DNA of 64,000 nucleotides from Streptococcus henryi DSM 19005. Its GTDB lineage: Bacteria; Bacillota; Bacilli; Lactobacillales; Streptococcaceae. Of this stretch, positions 27,660 to 34,860 are shown piece by piece. A model generated the notes under the pieces. The model was not told where the DNA came from. It did not search any database and saw only the letters and a program-made list of their open reading frames with translations. How positions within the stretch are numbered: the first letter of the stretch is position 1; the number at the start of each line of letters is the position of its first letter. The DNA lies in the NCBI RefSeq assembly GCF_000376985.1, contig NZ_AQYA01000036.1:156348-220347 (forward strand), written 5' to 3'. A program made the translations under genes and the position numbers.

Positions 27660-28700
27660 TTATTTATTTTCTGCTTTATCTTCTACTATTAATTGTCTTA
27701 CACTTTCTCTCTCTTTTAGAATAAAAGGAACAATAATAGTCTCATGACTGACCTCATCAGGGCTCTTAATAATACTTAAAAGATGTCGAAGGCTTGTTCT
27801 GCCAAGATTCTCAATATTGACATCAAATGTTGTTAAATATGGATGAATTAATTTTGAATAGATAGAGTTATTGAAAGTAATCAATGAAATATCATCTGGT
27901 ACCGACAAGTCATAGAAAGATAAAAATTGCATTAAGCGAATCGCAACAATATCACCAATAACGATTAGAGCAGTTGGTTTTTCTTCATCTATAGTATCAA
28001 TAAGCTCTTGTAATACTTCTGGTTTTTTTCGGTCAAATAGCAGAGCTTCTCTACTTGGAATCCCTAATCTATCAGATCCTCGTACATAACCAAAATAGCG
28101 CTCAACTGCAACTTCAGATTCCTTATCATCTGTGATGAAAAGAATTTTCCGATGCCCTTTTCTATATAAGTAGTCTACAGCTGTTTTACCCATAAGCTGA
28201 TTATCATTATTAACATAAGTTATGTCATTCTCAAATCCCTCTGGGGCTCCGACTACAACAAAAGGCATTTTATTATCCATAAGATACTTTCGTACAGGGT
28301 CATTAATATCTGAATATAGAATAATAAAACCATCCACCCTTTTCTGGCGGTGCATAAGTTTTACCTGGTCTTCAACCTCTTCTATAGAAAGACCAGTCGC
28401 AATAGAAACTGTGAAGTCATTTGCCTTAGCTTCATTAGTAATCGTAGACAAGATTCTCATAAAGAAAGGTTCACTTAAACGATCTGGAGTCACCAATGGT
28501 GGAAAAATCAAACCAATATTATAGGTTAAACCGCTAGCCAACATTTGTGCAGCAACATTGGGTACATATCCAAGTTCCTGCATTGCTTTTCTAACACGTT
28601 CCTTTGTCTTTTGAGAAATTGAGGTATTATCCTTCAAAACGCGACTAACCGTTGAAGGGTTAACACCAGCCTTAGCAGCCACATCTTTAATTGTAACCAT
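27660..28700 (-). CDS. malR: LacI-family maltose operon repressor
   Basis: 346 residues. N-terminal helix-turn-helix VTIKDVAAKAGVNPSTVSRV and hinge helix NVAAQMLASG, then a periplasmic-binding-protein-like sensor domain. Ribosome-binding site AAAGGAGG. It sits between malQ and malX, as in S. pneumoniae, where MalR represses the maltose genes and maltose relieves repression. Operators of LacI type occur in the malQ and malX promoters and at 28868-28881. CcpA-type catabolite control may share these sites. Confidence 0.94.
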   Translation of the reverse strand: MVTIKDVAAKAGVNPSTVSRVLKDNTSISQKTKERVRKAMQELGYVPNVAAQMLASGLTYNIGLIFPPLVTPDRLSEPFFMRILSTITNEAKANDFTVSIATGLSIEEVEDQVKLMHRQKRVDGFIILYSDINDPVRKYLMDNKMPFVVVGAPEGFENDITYVNNDNQLMGKTAVDYLYRKGHRKILFITDDKESEVAVERYFGYVRGSDRLGIPSREALLFDRKKPEVLQELIDTIDEEKPTALIVIGDIVAIRLMQFLSFYDLSVPDDISLITFNNSIYSKLIHPYLTTFDVNIENLGRTSLRHLLSIIKSPDEVSHETIIVPFILKERESVRQLIVEDKAENK

Positions 28701-29029
28701 GATCTACCTCCTTTATTCCATTTTATACTAGTTTATAAGCAGTGACAAGCTAAAATATAGGAATAAACCATATATTTTCTAATACTTGTTTCATATTTAC
28801 TTCATTTTTTTATAACCTAAATAGGCCACAGTTTACAATACTGCTCCATCATACCTGTTTTGACAATCAAACGCAAGCGTTTTCTTAAAAAATACTTCCT
28901 CATTTATTTTAAAAACAAAAAAACTTTATAAATTTTTAAAAAAATTGGCAAAAAGTACTTGACAAAGATTGCAAACGGTTGCATAATATAGTGTGTAAAC
29001 ATCAAAACATTCTCTAGGAGGAGAAAAAA
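28701..29029. other. Divergent control region between malR and malX
   Basis: Holds the malR promoter region (TTGTCA and TATAAA on the minus strand), an isolated LacI-type palindrome AACGCAAGCGTT at about 28869-28880, and the malX promoter. No gene. Confidence 0.65.
28959..28987 (+). promoter_or_regulatory. malX promoter with MalR/CcpA-type operator
   Basis: -35 TTGACA (28959-28964), 17-base spacer, -10 CATAAT (28982-28987). TTGCAAACGGTTGCA (28969-28983) occupies the spacer, the same architecture as the malQ promoter. Confidence 0.8.
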
Positions 29030-30280
29030 ATGAAAAAGTCTACTTGGAAAACAATCGTTACTAGCGGTGTTGCTTTGGCATCAGTTGCTACTCTCGCTGC
29101 TTGTTCTTCGAACAAAACAGAAGATGCAAAGTCTTCATCAGACACTGTCAGTCTAAAACTTTGGGTCCCTACAGATGCTAAAGAATCTTATGAGGCTACA
29201 GTTAAAGCTTTTGAAGAAGCTGAAGGCGTTTCTGTAAAAATCGTAGAATCAAACGATTCTAAAGCTCAAGAAAATGTGAAGAAAGACCCAGAAAAAGCAG
29301 CTGATGTCTTCTCACTTCCACATGACCAACTCGGTCAATTAGTTGAGTCAGGTGTTATCCAAGAAATCCCTGAACAATATGCTACTGAAGTTGCAGAAAA
29401 CAACGTTGAAAATGCTGTTGCTGGTGCACAATACCAAGGTAAAACATATGCTTTCCCATTCGGTGTAGAATCACAAGTTCTTTTCTACAACAAATCTAAA
29501 CTTTCTGAAGATGATGTTAAAACTTACGAAGGTATCACTTCAAAAGCTACATTCGGTGCTTCGCTCAAAGAAGTTAATGCATATGCTATTGCTCCTTTGA
29601 TGCTTTCAGTTGGTAACACTCTCTTTGGTGAAGATGGTGAAACTATCGATGGTACAAACTGGGGTAACGATAAAGGTGTTGCTGTCATGCAATGGTTGGC
29701 TGACCAAAAAGATAACAGTGGTTTTGTAAATGTCACTGATGCAGAAGCTGTTTCAAAATTTGGAGATGGTACAGTTGCTGCTATCGAAACAGGCCCTTGG
29801 AACTATGCTGCTGCCGAAGAAGCTATCGGTGCTGACAACCTAGGTGTTACTGTTTATCCAACTGTAACTATCGATGGTGAAACTGTACAACAACAAGCAT
29901 TCATGGGTGTTAAACTTTACGCTGTTAACCAAGCTCCTGCTGGCGGAGATGCAAAACGTATTGCTGCTTCTTATAAATTGGCTGCATACCTCACTGAAGC
30001 TGAAAGCCAAAAGAACCAATTTGAAACACGTAACATCATTCCTTCAAACAAAGAAGTACAATCATCAGATGCTGTTGCTAACAACCAATTGGCTAAAGCT
30101 GTTTCAAGCATGACTGGTTCAGCTGAACACACTACAGTAATGCCTAAAGTTAACCAAATGGCTACTTTCTGGACTGAATCAGCGGCGCTTCTTAGCGGAC
30201 CATATTCAGGTAAAATTGCTCCTGCTGACTTCCTAGCTAAATTGCAACAATTCGATAAAGACTTGGCTGCAACTGAGTAA
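29030..30280 (+). CDS. malX: Maltose/maltodextrin ABC transporter substrate-binding lipoprotein
   Basis: 416-residue solute-binding protein tethered to the membrane; lipobox LAACSS (Cys25). Mature domain begins with LKLWVPTDAKESYEATVKAF, typical of the MalE/MalX group; aromatic residues in GPWNYAAAEEA are of the maltose-site type. Ribosome-binding site AGGAGGAG. It is separated from malC by 436 bases including a terminator, so it is probably made in excess over the permeases. The ATPase of the system is not here; in streptococci a shared ATPase (MsmK-like) encoded elsewhere usually serves. Confidence 0.95.
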   Translation: MKKSTWKTIVTSGVALASVATLAACSSNKTEDAKSSSDTVSLKLWVPTDAKESYEATVKAFEEAEGVSVKIVESNDSKAQENVKKDPEKAADVFSLPHDQLGQLVESGVIQEIPEQYATEVAENNVENAVAGAQYQGKTYAFPFGVESQVLFYNKSKLSEDDVKTYEGITSKATFGASLKEVNAYAIAPLMLSVGNTLFGEDGETIDGTNWGNDKGVAVMQWLADQKDNSGFVNVTDAEAVSKFGDGTVAAIETGPWNYAAAEEAIGADNLGVTVYPTVTIDGETVQQQAFMGVKLYAVNQAPAGGDAKRIAASYKLAAYLTEAESQKNQFETRNIIPSNKEVQSSDAVANNQLAKAVSSMTGSAEHTTVMPKVNQMATFWTESAALLSGPYSGKIAPADFLAKLQQFDKDLAATE

Positions 30281-30350
30281 GAAACTCGCAAATGCTTGAG
30301 AATGCTTATTTAAATCAGTTATTCTCAAATCATCGATTTTGAATAAACGG

Positions 30351-30380
30351 AAGGGGCTGGGACAGAAGTCTCGGCCCCTT
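30351..30380 (+). terminator. Terminator after malX
   Basis: AAGGGGCTGGGA pairs with TCTCGGCCCCTT. The tail AAATCTTAT is not a strong T run, so read-through into malC is plausible. Confidence 0.65.
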
Positions 30381-30387
30381 AAATCTT

Positions 30388-30490
30388 ATACTCAATGAAA
30401 ATCAAAATTAGAGAAGGCAAGCCGTTACAGATATACCTAATGGTAGGTAAGAAGGCTTAACAATCTATTATTTTGATTTTCAAAGAGTAT
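30388..30490. repeat. BOX-like element, 103 bp, copy 2
   Basis: Same length and ends as the copy at 20209-20311 (ATACTCAATGAAAATCAAAA ... TTTTGATTTTCAAAGAGTAT), inserted between malX and malC. Confidence 0.75.
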
Positions 30491-30505
30491 TAATTGAAAT
30501 ATGCC

Positions 30506-30582
30506 TTGTCAATATCATAGTAATCAGAAATAATGACTTGCTGAAACGATAGATTATCAATTGATTACTATGATATTGATAA
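30506..30582. repeat. Long inverted repeat between malX and malC
   Basis: TCAATATCATAGTAATCA (30509-30526) is the exact reverse complement of 30562-30579, with a 35-base centre; three more outer pairs extend the stem to 21. Origin unknown; perhaps a remnant of a mobile element or a palindromic mRNA stabiliser. Confidence 0.6.
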
Positions 30583-30716
30583 GATTGTCTCTGCTTCTAT
30601 AAGAGAGTCACCTATACTTCAATTGTATTTTACTTTTATTCATGAGCTACATATACTTATGGCTCGTTTGAGTACTGGTACCGTTCCAGTTTTATGACAA
30701 ATAGGGAGGAATAATA

Positions 30717-32084
30717 ATGAACGACTCTGTCTATTTTGAAAAGGTTTCAGTTCTTGAAGCCCTGAAAAAAGGCGGCACAGACATTAAATTATCAGCTTTG
30801 GTAATGGGCTTTGCCAATCTTGCCAACAAGCAAATTATCAAAGGATTACTTTTCTTATTCAGTGAAATTCTTTTCTTGATTACCTTTGTTTTACAAGTAA
30901 TCCCAGCTATGGGTGGCCTCATTACCTTGGGAACACAAGCTCAAGGTCAGCAGGTTGTTGAAATTGATGGTATAAAAATCACCCAAGCTGTTGATGGCGA
31001 CAACTCTATGTTGATGCTGATTTTTGGTTTAGCTTCACTAATCTTCTGTCTTGTCTTTGCCTATATTTATTGGTGTAACCTTAAAAGTGCTCGAAAACTT
31101 TATGTTTTAAAGGCTGAGAATAAAAAGATTCCAAGCTTCATGGAGGATTTCCATACGCTGACAGACGGTCGTTTCCACATGACCCTCATGTCAATCCCTT
31201 TGTTGGGTGTCCTTCTCTTCACTATTGTGCCCCTAGTTTATATGATCTGTCTAGCCTTCACTAGCTATGATCATAATCATTTACCACCAAAATCCCTCTT
31301 TGATTGGGTTGGTTTGGCAAACTTTGGAAATGTCCTTACAGGTCGTATGGCAGGAACATTCTTCCCAGTCTTGACCTGGACTCTAATTTGGGCGGTTGCC
31401 GCTACAGCTACCAACTTCTTCTTTGGTATCGTTTTGGCTTTAATTATCAATACCAAAGGTCTGAAGCTTAAGAAGATGTGGCGAACAATCTTCGTCATCA
31501 CAATTGCCGTACCTCAGTTTATCTCCCTGCTCATCATGCGCAATCTCTTAACTGATGGCGGTCCACTCAATTCAATGCTGATTAAAATCGGCCTGGTTTC
31601 AGCTAAAAATCCACTGCCATTTTTGACAGATCCAGTTTGGGCAAAATTCTCAATTATCTTTGTTAATATGTGGGTTGGTATTCCATTTACTATGTTATTG
31701 GCAACATCTATCATTATGAACTTGCCACAAGAACAATTGGAAGCTGCTGAAATTGACGGGGCTAATAAGTTCCAAATCTTCCGTAGCATTACTTTCCCTC
31801 AAATTCTCTTGATTATGACACCAAACCTCATTCAACAGTTCATTGGTAACATTAATAACTTCAATGTTATCTACTTGTTGACTGGTGGTAATCCAACCAA
31901 TCCGAACTACTACCAAGCAGGTTCAACCGACCTTTTGGTAACTTGGCTTTACAAACTGACCGTATCAGCAGCTGACTACAATTTAGCTTCTGTTATTGGT
32001 ATCCTCATCTTTGCTATTTCAGCTATCTTTAGCTTGCTAGCTTACACAAGAACCAACTCTTACAAGGAAGGAGCTGTTAAATAA
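30717..32084 (+). CDS. malC: Maltodextrin ABC transporter permease (MalF type)
   Basis: 455-residue integral membrane subunit with about eight hydrophobic segments. The extended N-terminal half (two segments around 40-62 and 95-120) is characteristic of MalF-like proteins. The ATPase-contacting EAA loop reads EAAEIDGANKFQIFRSITFP near residue 345. Ribosome-binding site GGGAGGA. Overlaps malD by one base (TAATG), so the two are coupled. A weak promoter (TTGAGT, TTTATG with 17-base spacer) just upstream may supplement read-through from malX. Confidence 0.94.
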   Translation: MNDSVYFEKVSVLEALKKGGTDIKLSALVMGFANLANKQIIKGLLFLFSEILFLITFVLQVIPAMGGLITLGTQAQGQQVVEIDGIKITQAVDGDNSMLMLIFGLASLIFCLVFAYIYWCNLKSARKLYVLKAENKKIPSFMEDFHTLTDGRFHMTLMSIPLLGVLLFTIVPLVYMICLAFTSYDHNHLPPKSLFDWVGLANFGNVLTGRMAGTFFPVLTWTLIWAVAATATNFFFGIVLALIINTKGLKLKKMWRTIFVITIAVPQFISLLIMRNLLTDGGPLNSMLIKIGLVSAKNPLPFLTDPVWAKFSIIFVNMWVGIPFTMLLATSIIMNLPQEQLEAAEIDGANKFQIFRSITFPQILLIMTPNLIQQFIGNINNFNVIYLLTGGNPTNPNYYQAGSTDLLVTWLYKLTVSAADYNLASVIGILIFAISAIFSLLAYTRTNSYKEGAVK

Positions 32085-32920
32085 TGAAAAATAAACGACG
32101 TCTACAGTTAACTTTAACTTATATCTTATTGACAGTTTTGTCACTTATTTGGCTCTTTCCAATTTTTTGGGTCGTTCTGACAAGCTTCCGTGGTGAAACT
32201 GGTGCTTACGTACCTTATATTATCCCAAAAACCTTCACCTTGGATAACTACGCTAAACTCTTTAGCAACTCATCATTCCCCTTTGCTCAATGGTTCTTTA
32301 ATACCTTGATTGTAGCAACAGCAACCTGTATCATTTCAACCTTTATCACTGTTGCCATGGCTTACTCACTCAGCCGTATTAAATTCAAACACCGCAATGG
32401 TTTCTTGAAACTAGCCCTTGTCCTTAACATGTTCCCTGGTTTCATGTCAATGATTGCTGTTTACTACATCTTGAAAGCATTCAATTTGACTCAAACACTG
32501 TTTGCCTTAGTTTTAGTTTATTCGGCAGGAGCTGCTCTTGGTTTCTACATTGCCAAAGGCTTCTTTGATACCATTCCTTATTCTCTAGATGAATCAGCTA
32601 TGATTGATGGAGCAACCCGCAAGGATATCTTCTTTAAAATTACCTTACCTTTGTCAAAACCAATCATTGTCTATACCGCTCTCACAGCCTTTATCGGGCC
32701 ATGGGTAGACTTCATCTTTGCCAAAGTTATCCTAGGTGATGCCACTCACAAATATACAGTGGCCATCGGACTCTTTGCCATGTTGGAACAAGATACCATC
32801 AACGAATGGTTCCGCTCCTTTGCAGCGGCATCCGTTATTATAGCTATCCCAATCACACTCCTCTTCATCTACATGCAGAAATACTATGTTGAGGGTGTCA
32901 CAAGTGGATCAGTTAAATAA
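32084..32920 (+). CDS. malD: Maltodextrin ABC transporter permease (MalG type)
   Basis: 278-residue partner of MalC; six membrane segments, EAA loop DESAMIDGATRKDIFFKITLP near residue 175, C-terminus YYVEGVTSGSVK, the typical MalG ending. Starts within the malC stop codon. Last gene of the uptake unit, followed by a BOX-like remnant and a strong terminator. Confidence 0.94.
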   Translation: MKNKRRLQLTLTYILLTVLSLIWLFPIFWVVLTSFRGETGAYVPYIIPKTFTLDNYAKLFSNSSFPFAQWFFNTLIVATATCIISTFITVAMAYSLSRIKFKHRNGFLKLALVLNMFPGFMSMIAVYYILKAFNLTQTLFALVLVYSAGAALGFYIAKGFFDTIPYSLDESAMIDGATRKDIFFKITLPLSKPIIVYTALTAFIGPWVDFIFAKVILGDATHKYTVAIGLFAMLEQDTINEWFRSFAAASVIIAIPITLLFIYMQKYYVEGVTSGSVK

Positions 32921-32924
32921 CCTT

Positions 32925-32989
32925 ATACTCTTCGAAAATCAAAATGATAGATCGTTTAGCCTTCTCTAATTTTGATTTTCATTGAGTAT
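32925..32989. repeat. BOX-like element, shortened to 65 bp, copy 3
   Basis: Same termini as the 103-bp copies but in the opposite orientation (ATACTCTTCGAAAATCAAAA ... TTTTGATTTTCATTGAGTAT). The missing centre lies between two GAAGGC direct repeats of the long form, so it looks like a slippage deletion. Confidence 0.75.
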
Positions 32990-33025
32990 TAATCACCGTA
33001 TATCAAAATAATTTGATAAGACCTG

Positions 33026-33056
33026 AAAAGGTAGCGCCAGATGGCGCTACCTTTTT
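33026..33056 (+). terminator. Terminator of malC-malD
   Basis: AAAAGGTAGCGCCA-GA-TGGCGCTACCTTTTT: a 13-bp perfect stem plus T run. Confidence 0.95.
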
Positions 33057-33137
33057 GGTATATTCTGAATGAATGCGGAGCTTATTCCTCTAACAACTTA
33101 TAGAATACTTGAAGTTATAGTCTAAGCCAATATTTTC

Positions 33138-33312
33138 TCACCAAAACTCTCTGACAAAATCATCTTCAAGACGTTCGCGATAAAAGAGTTCTGATAACTC
33201 TTCTTCCTCAAACACGCGCAGCAGATTGAGCATGTCATAGGCTAAGCCCATCTCGGGAAGTTCTTTACGGGGCACCCATTTGATTTCTCCTTCATCAGTT
33301 GAGCGGATTATT
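33138..33312 (-). pseudogene. Orphan 3' end of a NUDIX gene, partial duplicate of 33831-34295
   Basis: On the minus strand an open frame of about 58 codons ends RVFEEEELSELFYRERLEDD then FVREFW and a stop, the same C-terminus as the intact NUDIX gene 0.7 kb away. Upstream of STDEGEIKWVPRKELPEMG the similarity stops; start codon and NUDIX box are absent. The last 90 bases are nearly identical between copies while the inner part has diverged more, so it may derive from a different allele rather than a fresh tandem duplication. Not functional. Confidence 0.85.
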
Positions 33313-33444
33313 CCTATGACAAAAGAAGCGTCTCAAAAATATTATTTTCCTTACAATACCTATTTTCCATTTTAAATTCGAATTAATAAGTGTAGGAAAG
33401 TTCCAAAGGAGCGGGATGGAAATCTATCCAGGGAGGTGGTGCCT

Positions 33445-33471
33445 ATGACACTATCCACCTTAGAAAGGTAA
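33445..33471 (+). CDS. Possible leader ORF before the toxin (MTLSTLER)
   Basis: Eight codons preceded by GGGAGG, ending six bases before the toxin ATG. Its region includes GGTGG/CCACC that can pair over its start. May couple or restrain toxin translation; this is inference. Confidence 0.35.
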   Translation: MTLSTLER

Positions 33472-33477
33472 CCATCT

Positions 33478-33564
33478 ATGTCTGTTTACGAGGCTTTGTC
33501 CTTGATAATAAACTCAGGCATATTGCTACTGGCTTTATTAGCTTATCTTGATAAGAAAAAATAA
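33478..33564 (+). CDS. Small hydrophobic peptide, putative type I holin-like toxin (TxpA/BsrG type)
   Basis: 28 residues: MSVYEALSLIINSG then ILLLALLAYLDKKK. The start M-S-x-Y-E-A/S-L, one membrane segment and the Lys-rich end match the holin-like toxin family of Bacillota that includes TxpA of B. subtilis. Ribosome-binding site AAAGGT. The stop is followed 6 bases later by a terminator that is good on both strands, and an antisense promoter lies 130 bases downstream, the typical type I layout. Too short for standard gene callers. Toxicity is inferred from family resemblance. Confidence 0.7.
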   Translation: MSVYEALSLIINSGILLLALLAYLDKKK

Positions 33565-33570
33565 AACAGT

Positions 33571-33616
33571 AAAACCGCTACCTCTCAAACTTTGACCAGC
33601 TTGAAGTAGCGGTTTT
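33571..33616. terminator. Bidirectional terminator shared by toxin mRNA and antisense RNA
   Basis: AAAACCGCTACC pairs with GTAGCGGTTTT; extra pairing TTGA-like segments extend the loop base. T-rich on the left when read from the minus strand. Confidence 0.8.
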
Positions 33617-33686
33617 GCTATTTCCATCTGTCCCGTCTTTAAAACGGTCCTACATAGGAGGCAAGTTGGCGCTTGTCTCCTTTTGT
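33572..33686 (-). ncRNA. Putative antisense antitoxin RNA
   Basis: Predicted from a consensus minus-strand promoter (33693-33721) to the shared terminator, about 115 bases. It overlaps the 3' end of the toxin mRNA, like RatA over txpA. Confidence 0.55.
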
Positions 33687-33692
33687 ACTTCT

Positions 33693-33721
33693 AGGATAAC
33701 AAACTTGTATAGACTTGTCAA
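33693..33721 (-). promoter_or_regulatory. Promoter of the putative antisense RNA
   Basis: On the minus strand -35 TTGACA (33716-33721), 17-base spacer, -10 TATCCT (33693-33698). Confidence 0.65.
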
Positions 33722-33830
33722 AACTTTACACATGTGAAATATCTCATCAGACTTTTTGAAAAAGTATCCAGCTTGACGAAATTCTGCTATTCATCCAATA
33801 ATCATAAAAGAGATAGTCAAATAACTGTTT

Positions 33831-34295
33831 TCACCAAAACTCTCTGACAAAATCATCTTCAAGGCGTTCGCGATAAAAGAGTTCTGATAACTCTTCTTCC
33901 TCAAACACGCGCAGCAGATTGAGCATGTCGTAAGCCAAATCCATTTGAGCAAAATCTTTACGAGCTACCCATTTGATTTCTCCTTCTTCTGTTGAATGAA
34001 TTTCTCCTGTAAATTCATTTGTTCGATAGAGGAATACTAGGTAACGTTCATCTTCTTTGGTGTACCAATGCTTCATTCCAACTAAGCTGGGATTTTTAAT
34101 GGTTAAACCTGTTTCTTCCTTAACTTCACGAATAACAGACTCAACCAAGCCTTCATGCGGCTCAATATGCCCACCAGGCAATGCTGCCCCTGACCAAGAA
34201 TAGCGCTTTGGATTACGAATTTGCATAACAATATTTCCCTGACCATCCTCAATCAGACACATGTTGGTGAGAATGGTAGCTTGCGAACGTGACAT
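33831..34295 (-). CDS. NUDIX hydrolase
   Basis: 154-residue nucleoside-diphosphate-linked hydrolase. NUDIX box GGHIEPHEGLVESVIREVKE then ETGLTI (G-x5-E-x7-REVKEETGL) near residues 42-66, complete. Start MSRSQATILTNMCLIEDGQG with AGGAG 6 bases upstream. The group is often annotated as an 8-oxo-dGTP diphosphatase, but this window also has a clearer mutX (49.7 kb), so the substrate is open. Its last ~58 codons are duplicated at 33138-33312. Confidence 0.9.
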   Translation of the reverse strand: MSRSQATILTNMCLIEDGQGNIVMQIRNPKRYSWSGAALPGGHIEPHEGLVESVIREVKEETGLTIKNPSLVGMKHWYTKEDERYLVFLYRTNEFTGEIHSTEEGEIKWVARKDFAQMDLAYDMLNLLRVFEEEELSELFYRERLEDDFVREFW

Positions 34296-34304
34296 AGTGT
34301 ACTC

Positions 34305-34853
34305 CTATTCTATATTCTCTATATCATTTATAAAAAATGCTAGCAAAGATTTCTCTTTTACTTTTGAAACACCTAAATCTTTTCTCATTTCATTCATTAA
34401 TTGCACAGAAATTTTCAAAAGTTGCATACCATCTGCACTTGTATTACTAACTCTTCTAAATTCCGTCAACTTTTCAACTACATTTTTTTAACCCCACATC
34501 GTTATCTCTTTGCTAAATTTCGTAAGATCTTTGATTTGTTCCTCCGAAGAATAACTCGATTGATCTTTACTTGATTGATTAATCTTATACACCATATCAA
34601 TAAATTGATAATAGGCAGTTTCACGTTTCTGGGTTAAATATTGTAGTCTAGTTTGCTTTATATCAATAATAGTTTTTACAGCAGTTGTTGTAATTGTTAC
34701 TAAACCTGTAATGATTGCAACTATTATAACTGCATCTAGTGTTTTAACTATAGATAGTAACTTCAAAAACCAATTAAAAAACATATAGATAATGCCAACA
34801 AAAAAAGCTAATGTAATCCACCCTAAAATCAAATTCTTTGTATCTTTTTCCAT
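34305..34853 (-). pseudogene. Membrane protein gene split by an in-frame TAA
   Basis: The frame from 34853 runs 121 codons (MEKDTKNLILGWITLAFFVG..., two hydrophobic segments at about 9-30 and 36-60, then a charged helical part) to TAA at 34488-34490. The same frame continues for 60 more codons, KNVVEKLTEFRRVSNTSADG to KSLLAFFINDIENIE, with the same composition and a proper stop at 34305-34307. A single base change in GGTTAAAAAAAT would restore a 182-residue protein. No family recognised. It follows uvrB on the same strand by only 7 bases, with GGGGAG upstream... of its ATG. Confidence 0.6.
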
Positions 34854-34860
34854 AACTCCC

